From: Apodospora peruviana
Lineage: Eukaryota > Ascomycota > Sordariomycetes > Sordariales > Lasiosphaeriaceae
Reading direction: 5' to 3'
NCBI GenBank assembly: GCA_033439685.1
Contig: JAUEDM010000003.1
Location: 3,750,001 to 3,814,000 of the forward strand
DNA: 64,000 nt
Positions 55,501-64,000 of this stretch are shown here, piece by piece; positions within the stretch are counted from its first letter, which is position 1; each line of letters begins with the position of its first letter. The translations under genes and the position numbers were made by a program. The notes below the pieces were generated by a model that saw nothing but the letters and a program-made list of their open reading frames with translations, searched no databases and was not told the origin of the DNA.

Positions 55501-56427
55501 TTACCTCTTTGGTTCAGCAGTTTGGTCGACTCGTGTAAAAGCGTTGTTGTGTGGGAGGTGACGCGCGAGAGCCGACGCGTCACAACGGTGAGTAGAGCTG
55601 AGCTGGTGGGGCCAGAAGTCACGTGGTGTAGCACGTGACTCCTGATTCTGGTTCACCAGCCAGGCGTGGATATGAGATCCACCAACACATGACTTCGCTT
55701 TGGGGCCCGAGGGGTAGGAAATGCGCACTCACCCGAGCCGCAATTCCGCCCCGCATTTTGTTGGAAGGCTTCAGTTGAGCGGCTGAGGCAATTATTAATA
55801 TTTTTTTCTTAATAATAACAATAATAATAAAAAAAGTGGACGGAATTTCACGGCTCGTCCTGAGCGGGGAGTGCGACGGTTGTGGAGTGGTCGGCAAGGG
55901 AGCTTTTTTTATTGTGCAGACGGTTGATCCATTTGCAAAGATGGAGGGGTAGGCTGCGAGGCCATTTCCAACAAATGGTAGCTTAGGTCTGCGTCATGCC
56001 CGGCCAGAGCGCCCATTCCAAGCTGGATCCCAACCAAACGTCGCAAATCCACCGCCCGAGGATTGAGTTGCTCTCGCCTGAGCAGACTAGAACTGGGTTC
56101 CCCAGAGCATACAAGGCTTTGGGTCTAGCACTTTGTCGCAGAAGCTTTACCGATTGGTTCAGACAACAATCACCGACGTCTCGTCTGCTCCTTTGCTTGG
56201 CGAGTGTTAAGGTTACCGTGTAGTCATTAAGGCTACACTAACAATTGGTTCTATCAGGCAGTGGCCCGGAACTTGCCGTTCTCGTCGGAAATAATTCCGG
56301 GTGCACGTTCCTTCGGCAACGTCACTTCTGTCAGCCAGGTCCGAACCCAAACAATCGCTTCAGCCATCCTCTTCCCAGATCATGAAGGTCCAACACGTCA
56401 GCGGCACGACGTCTTTTCTCTGTCGCA
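55501..56427. other. Intergenic between LINE remnant and coiled-coil fragment
   Basis: No gene is supported. An AT-only stretch (about 55791-55836, rich in TAATAATAA) suggests decayed repeat DNA. Confidence 0.5.
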
Positions 56428-56625
56428 ATGGACGACGAGCTTGCGAGACTACAAGAGGCTCTTGTGCAAGCTGAGCGCCGGGCCTCGGAAGCGGAGACTC
56501 GCGCCTTCGATAAGCAACGCCGACGCGAAGAGGAGCAGCGCCGACGCGAAGAAGCCGAAGAGGTCGCAAGAGCATCACAACCACAATCACTGGAGCGTTA
56601 TCTCGAGACCTGTCACTCCCTCTAA
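56428..56625 (+). pseudogene. Truncated coiled-coil gene 5' fragment
   Basis: 65 codons open with M-D-D-E-L-A-R-L-Q, a Glu/Arg coiled coil (R-R-R-E-E-E-Q-R-R-R-E-E-A-E-E), and then P-Q-S-L-E-R-Y-L-E-T-C-H-S-L before a stop. This start resembles the N-terminus of a large fungal gene family whose members continue for hundreds of residues after the ...YLE-C-H motif, but the rest is not found here. A separate open stretch to 56936 has no signature. The Fot1 element begins 400 bp downstream. I treat it as a broken fragment; a short real gene is possible. Confidence 0.4.
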
Positions 56626-57028
56626 CCTCTCTCGTGTTCGGTCCTACATTACTGACAAGTCTGTTTGTTGCGTTGATAAAGAGAGCCGTGTACAAAGCCC
56701 AGATTGTCCCGCTAAAGAAAAAGCTTAATAAATGTCACGATCCAGACAGGTGGAATCTGGTGGAACTGCAAAAAGTTCGCCGGGAACAGGCCCTCTCTTC
56801 GACTAAGAAGCTTGACGGTTCCGAAAATGATTCGGCGGCTCTGAAGGATGATGGGGCGGTATTTGGGAATGAGGCTAAGAGGAGGAAGGTCTCTGGAAAC
56901 AAAAGGCTGGAGGATCCGTTTGGGGGTCCGTTGTGAGACCTTTTTGATTTGGGATGCATCATGCAGAACCTGACAAGATGACGAGGTATCCGATGTTGGA
57001 AGGAGGAAGGGAGCATTGATTTCGGTTA

Positions 57029-57073
57029 ACGTGCATGATAAGTGAGCGGGCCATCCAAGCGAACGGGCCACTT
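57029..57073. repeat. Fot1 element terminal inverted repeat, left
   Basis: It starts ACGTGCATGATAAG and pairs with 58850-58894 over 45 bp with two mismatches. At both, this copy has T or A where the right copy implies C or G, as expected from repeat-induced point mutation or deamination. Confidence 0.93.
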
Positions 57074-57117
57074 CCACCAACCCAATGGCAACTAGCCTCA
57101 ATTTCGACAAAACCACA

Positions 57118-58675
57118 TTAAGAAACAACTATAACTGAACTAGAAACGGATGAATCAGATAATTCTGCAGCTTCTTTGCAGGTTCGTGCATTATGACCAG
57201 GCTTGCCGCACACGCCACAACACCGAATCTTCGTACGAGACTCCCCTACATCACCAGCATTTTGTCGTGTTTCCTGGATTGCCTGCTCACCCACAGCTTT
57301 CTGATCTAGTATATCCTGTGCTTCTTGTACAGTAAGTGACCCTCCAAGCCGTACATGTGTTTTTTTGGCTCTCCGTCTCTTACCAAGCCCCTCATTGGCC
57401 TTCCGGAGCGGAAGAGACCTCTGCTTGTAATAAGGCCACCTTGTGCATCATAGCCATCGCTCCCTTGTTTAACTGGTCCACAGCGGCTAAAATAGAAGTT
57501 GGGGAGCTGTCCTGATGGTTGGAAATTCGAGTTTTGATTAGCTCTGATTGTGAAGTTGCTTCTCCAGGGTTGTGTGGCGTTTGAGAGAACCAGGGTAGTG
57601 CCGTGCCCGGCCTCGAAGCCGAGGGTGATGGGGTTTGGAGCCGCACATCCAACTTAGATATCACCCTCTCTGGGTCATACGGCACAAGGCCAGCCCCGAC
57701 AAACCCTCCCTGAATGTTTTTTTCTGTAATTGAAGCAAAAAACGCTTCTCGGAACGCACAAAGAAACTCCAACTTGCTGATGTGTGTGATGTTCATCCGC
57801 ATCAACTGCTCAATCTGGCGACTGTACGCCTTCTTCAACGGCCCAGAACAGCCAACATCTAATGGCTGAAGTAGGTGCGAGGAGTGCGGAGGCATACAGA
57901 GCGTAATAATGTTGTGCTCCCGGCAGTAGGTCTCGAATTCTTCCGAGTGGTGGCTATCGTGGTCATCAAGGATTAGCAGCCGGTATGTGCCCTTCGTACG
58001 AGATGCTGTGTGATAATCAAGGTGCCGAATCCAATCCATGCCTTTCTCATTCGTTGTCCAGCCATTATCAGTTGTTGCAATACGCCAGGTGGCTGGAAGG
58101 CTGCACTCTTGATACCAGTTGGCAAGGTGATATTGCCCAGCTAAGATGATGAATGGTGGGATGGCCTAGCCTAGAGCATTCACTCCTTGGATGACTGTAG
58201 CCCACTCACGATTGCCAGGCTGGGCCTGTTTAGCCCTACTACGGCCATCAGAGGTAGTAACTACCATGGTGGCGATAATAATGCCCATCATAAACCCAGT
58301 CTCGTCCAAGTTATATGAGTCGTCGTCCAGGATGCCGTATTTGACCTTAACATCATGCACAAGCGCAAACCACTCGCAAATAAACCTTTGGATCTTCGCA
58401 TTTAGCCCTCTGATAGTCGTATTTACGCGTAAATTGCGTCCGAAGTTCTGGCTGGCGCTTCACAAAGTTGTGAGCCCAGCGTATGCCGACAGGGGGGCGC
58501 GTCGCGTTCGCGGAGCAGTCGGTTGGCCATATCTTCCACGTAACAAAGCCGAGGATGGAATGCGCGTGCACATAGCTCCATTATTGTATTGAATAATCGT
58601 TTTCTCTTCCAAATCCGTAAGTTTGCGTGAGTTGATTGGAAGACTGTGTCGTGCAGTGCGGCCGTCACGTCGCAT
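57118..58675 (-). pseudogene. Fot1/pogo transposase, broken
   Basis: In order along the minus strand: a Tc5-type helix-turn-helix region (58675-58353, spread over several frames), the first catalytic Asp in Y-N-L-D-E-T-G-F (58310 area), a TAG stop near 58162 in a context where Trp (TGG) is expected, then the second Asp segment L-L-I-L-D-D-H-D-S-H and P-P-H-S-S-H-L-L-Q-P-L-D-V-G (58039-57392). A frameshift near 57400 follows, and then a zinc knuckle C-G-V-C-G-K-P-G-H-N-A-R-T-C ending at the stop 57118-57120. The DDE core is recognisable but no single frame is complete, so it makes no functional enzyme. Confidence 0.9.
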
Positions 58676-58849
58676 GGTGAGAGTAGTGTGACTGACCTTT
58701 GTAGATGTTGCTTGCGGCTCGTAGGCTTAACTTATTATTCTTTTGAAGAGCCTACAGGGCTAAAAGTACCCTGGCTTCAGTTGTAGGAGAAGACATTTTG
58801 TTTTGCTGTGGAAAGTTGATGTTGAGTGTAGCGGAAGCGCGTCGCGTAA

Positions 58850-58894
58850 AAGTGGCCCGCTCGCTTGGATGGCCCGCTCGCTTATCATGCACGT
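58850..58894. repeat. Fot1 element terminal inverted repeat, right
   Basis: Complement of the left repeat (57029-57073); two direct GGCCCGCTCGCTT-like subrepeats lie inside it. It ends at ACG, followed by the TA target copy. Confidence 0.93.
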
Positions 58895-58896
58895 TA

Positions 58897-61212
58897 CTGG
58901 CTGTTATATTGCAAAAAGGCGCGCGGGGGATTCTGAGTGGACAAATGTTGGGAGTTTTTATGGATAAGGATATGCTGCTAGGTATTGTTTACGTTTTGTT
59001 GCAAAGATAATTAGAGGAAGGTGGATAGACAAAAAGATGGCTCTGTCGGGACATTACCTGATCAAAAACATATATTAGAAGATACATGGATTTACGGGGG
59101 CGGTACAAAGGGGTGTGTCAGCAGAGTTGATGAATAGAAAGAACTTGGACGTCTCGGCAACCTTTGCCATGTTTTTCGGAAGTTATTCAGAGAAGTGGGG
59201 ACATCCTGGCACAAGGTAATGGATAAAAAATTGAAATGAACTGAAATGAACAAAAACATACAACACCAGGGATTCGCTGGTCGTCACCGACCCAACTACT
59301 AATCTGGCTCTCACCAGTTTATCTAGGGGAGAGCGGACGGGATCCCGAGTTGTCTGGTGGATATGGTCGTATGTGAAAAATTTGTGTAATGCCTCAACTT
59401 ATATATCGGTGTACCTAGTCAGGGATGCCCTGATTTGTCTCACGCATCGCGGGAGTTGGCTCAGGTTGGTCCGCATCCTCAAGCCCAAAGGCCGGCAGGA
59501 AATCATCTTTGTTCAGAGTCAAGTTTCGTCGGGGTTCCCAGCAAGAAAGCGCTGAAACGGAGGCCAACGCCCAGACTCAGGAGTAACGGCAAACTCATGT
59601 TTTCTCGGAAGTGAATAATTGACTTCTTTTCTACTGTCAGATAGAAAGGGGTGCCTGTCAGAAGGAAGGTTCGAGAAGTGGCCAGAATCATGGATTTGTA
59701 ATAGTTGCCACAAGACGTGCAATTACAATTGCATTGGCTTGCCACCATCTACAACAATAAAAGAAGCTCCCTGGCTTCGCCAGAGAGCTAGACAGACGAG
59801 AATACAATCATGGAATAAATCCTCATAAAATCAACGAATCCAATGTGCATCGCTTCTGACATCCACCACCAGGAAATTTTCGAACATGCAAAGCAATTTT
59901 GAACATAACGTTAACGTTAGCTATTTCCCATTGAATATCATTTCCGTGCCTCTTTTAGATTGACTAGTCCACCTTTGATCGGTACATGGGCTGCCGCCAG
60001 GCATTAAAGGGGGGTGGGGCGGCCCAGCGATCATACACAACTTAACACAAAGTCCGTACATCTCATCTACCGATCCCGGCTGTCCCGGTACACCGTACAG
60101 GTCAGCTACCTTAGGTACCTACCTAGGTAGCGTGGTAGCTAGATAGTAGGTTGACGGTAATAAGAGCTTAACATCGTTTAACGAACAGCGCCGCTGTGTT
60201 ATGCTTTTTAGGCTTTTCAGCTCAACATGAGATGGTTCGTGATAGCCAACGACTGGATGATTCATGCTCAGAACCATGGTCTAGAGTCTCAAACTAAGCT
60301 TGCCATTGTTTCCCCTTCTTATCCTGCTCAATGTCAACCTACGGTCCTCTGTCTTAGGGGGGCCGGTCAACCTGTGTCTTCGTAATCAGTTTCAGACATC
60401 CAATTACAGCATGTTTGGCGCCAGCATTGAAATATATTGGAAAATATTACAGTTTCTTTGCTCCTTAAGTCTGCCACGGACTGATAACGTGCTGAACAGA
60501 TATTATATCGGACTTTAGGGTAATGCAGCTGTAGCAAATATACCGCGCAGCCGATGAGCCGGTGTGGGTAAAACATGGGGTTAGAATTTGAGTGCCTACG
60601 GTAGGGCAGGCAGGGATGTTTCAGAAGTATGGTACTTTTGCATTGATGTTCGCTGGGACCAACAAAAAAATACGCGTAAAAGGGGATGGATTTACAAATA
60701 CGCTTTAAGATTTGCAGAACCATTGGTCGATACCTTTTGTCCTATACCGTGTCATATAGAGCGAGTACAGGCGCATAATTTATGAATCGAGGCGCAGCCA
60801 GGTCCCGATCAATGGCGCAGTAAACTTCCATGCATACGATCTTTTCCAAGGCACTGGGTTCGGTACCATAGCAGCTCTGCTGGGGCTACCACTTGCCCAC
60901 ATCCAGCCGGAGAGTTATCAGAATGGCGTCAAAGCACAGCTACTGTCGGTCCCACGTAGGCCAGGGATCCCGGCGACTGCTCTAAAACCCTACCATGCCC
61001 CTTGAGTGCACACGGTCCCCCATGTCCCAGACTCCCCGGCTTTCTCGTGCCGCCTCTTGAGAACTAAAAGGTGGTGAATAAGTATATACCTAAGGTACTT
61101 TTCTTCGCGCAGCCCCAATGCTTGAACCTCCCGGTTGTCGACCGTCGTCCAGGAGATGTCTGTTGGCGTTGCTGTTCTGATCAAATTTGGTTTCACTCCT
61201 TAACCAAAGATT
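58897..61212. other. AT-richer intergenic DNA, no gene supported
   Basis: 2.3 kb with only short frames without signatures. Around 60110-60145 a cluster of TACCT/AGGTA inverted motifs occurs. The base composition looks poorer in G+C than neighbouring genes, consistent with decayed transposon DNA, but I cannot identify any element. Confidence 0.5.
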
Positions 61213-63497
61213 ATGAGCACCACCGTAGCGGATGTCATGTCCGGAATGCAAACCTCCTCAGAATACGAGGTTTACCTCGGCCAATGGATCAACTGGTCAC
61301 GGGGCCCCGTGCTGGGAGCCACCCTCACCATGACCAGATCCAACGGAAACCTTCTTATCGGTTTCCTGGCCTTCTTTGTTGCCGTGGTTGGAGCTCGCTT
61401 CTGGAGGATTACCGCCTTGCTTCTTCACTTCCAGAACTCGACCGACCAGGCTAGCGATGGCTTGCATCATCAGCGTCAAGCGGTCCTTCGCAACGCCTCC
61501 AACCCTGACGAAGGTGTCATCACGCTCCTCGATCTTATGCTGTCTTGGAGGGGAGCTGCAAGTCGCCCTTTCCGTCGGCTGCTGCTCCCTCTAATTGTAT
61601 CGAGCTGCTGCGTTGCTGCGTTTACACTCGCCGGTGGTTTCTCTTCAAGCGTTCAGTTCTCTGACGACCTTGGTTCTGAGGTTCTACTCACAGGTAAGTT
61701 ATTGCCTCTCAAACCTCCATATCAAGCATGGAATACTAACGTACTCGCTCAAATTCACAGGCAGGAACTGCGCTATGAGCTATTTCCCAGACACCGGCAC
61801 CACACGCGATTATGAAGCCCTGTATTACCCCTATCTAGCCAAACAGAAAGGATCCGCAGCAAACTACGCCTCCCAGTGTTACACCAACAACACGGGCGGG
61901 ATCCTCAAGTGCGGCACCTTCGTGCAGCAGCGGCTTCCAGTAAAAGCCAACTACGAGGCCGACTGCCCCTTCAAAGGCGGTCTCTGCAAGACCAACTCGA
62001 GCAACATCCACCTCGACACGGGCTACCTCGACAGCCACGCCCATTTCGGCCTCAACACGCCCCCCGAGCAGCGGATCCTGTTCCGCAAGACGCTCCACTG
62101 CGCGCCTCTCTTCACCGAAGGCCATAAACAGGTCTTCAATGTCTCGAGAGACAAGTCCTACACGCGGTACTACTACGGCGACAGCACCGACTTCAACCTC
62201 ACCTCGCGCGAACTATACCAGAGGAACTATACGTACCAGTACACCAACGACCTGCGGGAGCACAACCCGTCGCAGATGTCCGGCTACACCATGGGCGTGC
62301 AGGCGTACTTCAAAGGGGCCAACAACACGCCGATGACTGATGAATCAAATTTCGTGCCCATTCCTGAACTCGATGTGCCCAACGCTAATACCTATGTCGT
62401 CTTTCGGTCTGGAAACAGCGTGCGGTTTGCCGAAAAGACGGACGATCTGTGGTATCAAGCCACGACCCCGGCCGGGGTGAGGGTCAACCTCAACTCGGCA
62501 GCAGACGATATCAAGGAGTATTGGATGGACGAGGTCGCGTCCCCCCTGGGCTGTGCGGAACAAATACAGTTCTGCAACCCCAACCTGCCGGAAGATGACG
62601 AGGCTAGGTGTACCCCGATGACAGGGGTTTTTGATGACGAGGATTACCCAGAGCTGTTCAAGGACCCTGATGCGAAGGTGAGGTTCGCTTACATTGTGCA
62701 AGCGATCGGCCAACCGGGGCTCTCGGGCTTGCTTCTCAACTTGGGCGCGCAGAGTCTCACGTCGCGGTATGGTGTCACGCAGGGCCTGCAGGGTCCGATG
62801 CCCGGGAATCAGTGGAAAAAGGACGTCGAGCACTGGATGTCGACCATCATGACGGCGGATCAGGCGAGTTTCGTGAGCCAGGCGACCGGACCGACCGACC
62901 CTGCTGTGAAGTTGTTTTACAGAGGGCCCGAGAACGAGTCGGAGCAACGGTTGTGTCAGAGCCAGGTACATTTTGTCCCTTTTCTTCACCAGCTCGTATT
63001 AGCAGATTGACTGACTAGGTACATGACAGAAAATCCTCAGCAACGAATACGCATCCTTCAGTATTCTCGGTCTGGTCCTAATCTTGGCCATCGGCGGGCT
63101 CATCGTGACGATATCCATGTCCCTCGAGGCCGTGCTGGCGTGCATCAGCCGCCGGCTCTACGGGCAGATGACGTACGCGCAGCTGGAGTGGTGCACCAAC
63201 GAGACGCTGCAGCTGCAGAGGTTGGTCCAGGAGGAGCTGGGACTGGGGACGTGGAAGAATGCCACCGGGAGCGTGCCTATCACCCTACCGGGGGAGCAGC
63301 TGGGGCTGCTTGACCTGCGGGATAGGGAACATCCAAGGATATGTCGGCCAGAGGCCGCAAAAAGGGATTTTACTGGACATAATGATAATGATGAGAAGGG
63401 GGTGAGGTATCGCCTGGACGGGATATCGATAGATGATGAGGAGAAGTTTGACCTGAAGACAATTCTTAGTGATAGTTCTGGGGACTGGAAGATATAG
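61213..63497 (+). CDS. Multi-pass membrane protein of unknown function (fungal-specific)
   Basis: Three exons, 61213-61693, 61761-62965 and 63030-63497, encode 717 aa. Hydrophobic segments are at about residues 45-65 (L-L-I-G-F-L-A-F-F-V-A-V-V), 120-145 (L-L-L-P-L-I-V-S-S-C-C-V-A) and after residue 570 (S-I-L-G-L-V-L-I-L-A-I-G-G-L-I-V). Between the second and third lies a large domain of about 400 residues with many Cys and N-glycosylation sites (N-N-T, N-S-S, N-L-T, N-Y-T), so it probably faces the outside or a lumen. The tail of about 120 residues is cytosolic. I know this architecture as a common uncharacterised family in Pezizomycotina, but no function. It is the only intact gene among the transposon remnants on this side. 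Confidence 0.85.
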
Positions 63498-63559
63498 GGA
63501 GGAGAAGGACCAGAGGTACCTCGACAGTCTGACAGTATTTGGATATTCAATAGTTGTCT

Positions 63560-64000
63560 TATCCTTTGGGGAATTGCTAGTTGGGCGTCTATGTGGCTCA
63601 CAGAGACGGCTGCATTGTGGACGACAGAAAACCTCACCAAGCTCACCTTCGAGCCTACGGCTGCAAAGCCTTCGCCCAGAAAGGGGTATATCCACGGCCA
63701 AAAAGCCTTCGTCAGTGGAATCCCAAACTGAACCCTAGAGCTTGGATAGGCTATCTAGTTGGATACAGTTCAACAAACATCTACAGAATCTGGAATCCAC
63801 TGGCCAATAAAGTCATCAGCACTAGGGACGTCATTTTCAACGAAAATGAGATTTTCAGTGGTAACATCGAGACCCTGAAGGCCGACTGCTTACACGTACG
63901 GCTGGATGAACTACAATGACTTCTCACATCTGTGGAAGAGCCAAATTCACAAAATCCACAGCCCTCTGCAATAGAAGAAGACGATGATCTCCACTCAATG
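63560..64000 (+). mobile_element. Copia (Ty1-type) retrotransposon fragment, runs off the window
   Basis: 63581-63919 reads L-R-A-Y-G-C-K-A-F, then N-P-R-A-W-I-G-Y-L-V-G-Y and N-I-Y-R-I-W-N-P...V-I-S-T-R-D-V-I-F-N-E, the end of Copia integrase just before reverse transcriptase. A stop at 63917-63919 interrupts the frame, although similarity-like sequence (acidic, E-E-D-D-D) continues in the same frame to the window edge. The left boundary is approximate and no LTR is seen, so it is a degraded partial copy. Confidence 0.87.

Larger units (their letters stand above)
57029..58894 (-). mobile_element. Fot1/pogo-type DNA transposon, inactive
   Basis: A 1866-bp element bounded by matching 45-bp terminal inverted repeats and a TA dinucleotide on each side (57027-57028 and 58895-58896), the target duplication of Tc1/mariner/pogo elements. 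It encodes one transposase on the minus strand, now broken by at least one frameshift and one nonsense codon. It could be mobilised only if transposase is supplied in trans. Confidence 0.93.

Noticed and set aside
56634..56936. 100-codon frame as a real gene
   Set aside because: No recognisable domain and no continuity with the coiled-coil start; it lies just before a transposon insertion.

Overview
This 64-kb window is nuclear DNA of a filamentous ascomycete (Pezizomycotina), most likely a sordariomycete and perhaps Sordariales. The reasons are short spliceosomal introns (about 30-210 nt) with GT..AG ends, GC-rich coding sequence, and the gene families present: HET-domain, NLR, gasdermin-like, linoleate diol synthase, Zn2Cys6, GH12 and GH43. 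Degraded transposons carry C-to-T/G-to-A-type damage. I found no rRNA, tRNA or CRISPR signal. Exon borders were worked out by hand from reading frame and splice-site consensus.

Layout. 0-19 kb is gene-poor: a GPI-anchored GH12 glucanase (-), UDP-glucose 6-dehydrogenase (+), a 5-kb gap, an Arg/Ser/Asp-rich protein (+), a conserved type II membrane protein (-) and an acyltransferase-3 membrane enzyme (-). 19.7-29.9 kb holds a CHAT (caspase-like) protease (-), a divergently oriented gasdermin-like gene (+), and an NLR receptor with an alpha/beta-hydrolase (SesB-type) N-terminus, NB-ARC and TPRs (+). 30-41.3 kb holds an aldo-keto reductase (-), a Zn2Cys6 regulator (+), a DUF2235 (Tle1-like) hydrolase (-) and a complete dioxygenase-P450 fusion of the linoleate diol synthase/Ppo family (+). 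41.6-47 kb holds a HET-domain protein, an F-box-like protein and an ankyrin protein (all -). 47.3-54.2 kb codes for secreted proteins: GH43 arabinofuranosidase with CBM42 (-), a GPI-anchored cerato-platanin/DPBB-like protein (+) and a secreted Cys-containing protein (-). 54.6-64 kb is transposon-rich: a Tad-like LINE 3' end, a broken Fot1/pogo element with both terminal inverted repeats, one intact multi-membrane gene, and a Copia fragment running off the end.

The main result is the protease-gasdermin pair at 19.7-23.9 kb with an NLR 2.3 kb further on. Most fungal gasdermin genes sit next to subtilisin-like or caspase-related proteases, and Podospora HET-Q1 is activated when its partner protease removes a short C-terminal fragment. 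The inferred circuit is that self/non-self or pathogen sensing leads to CHAT cleavage, release of the gasdermin pore-forming part, and death of the hyphal compartment. The SesB NLR, HET-domain and ankyrin genes nearby make 19.7-47 kb look like an allorecognition/immunity island. The enzymatic roles are inferred from motifs visible in the translations and were not tested.
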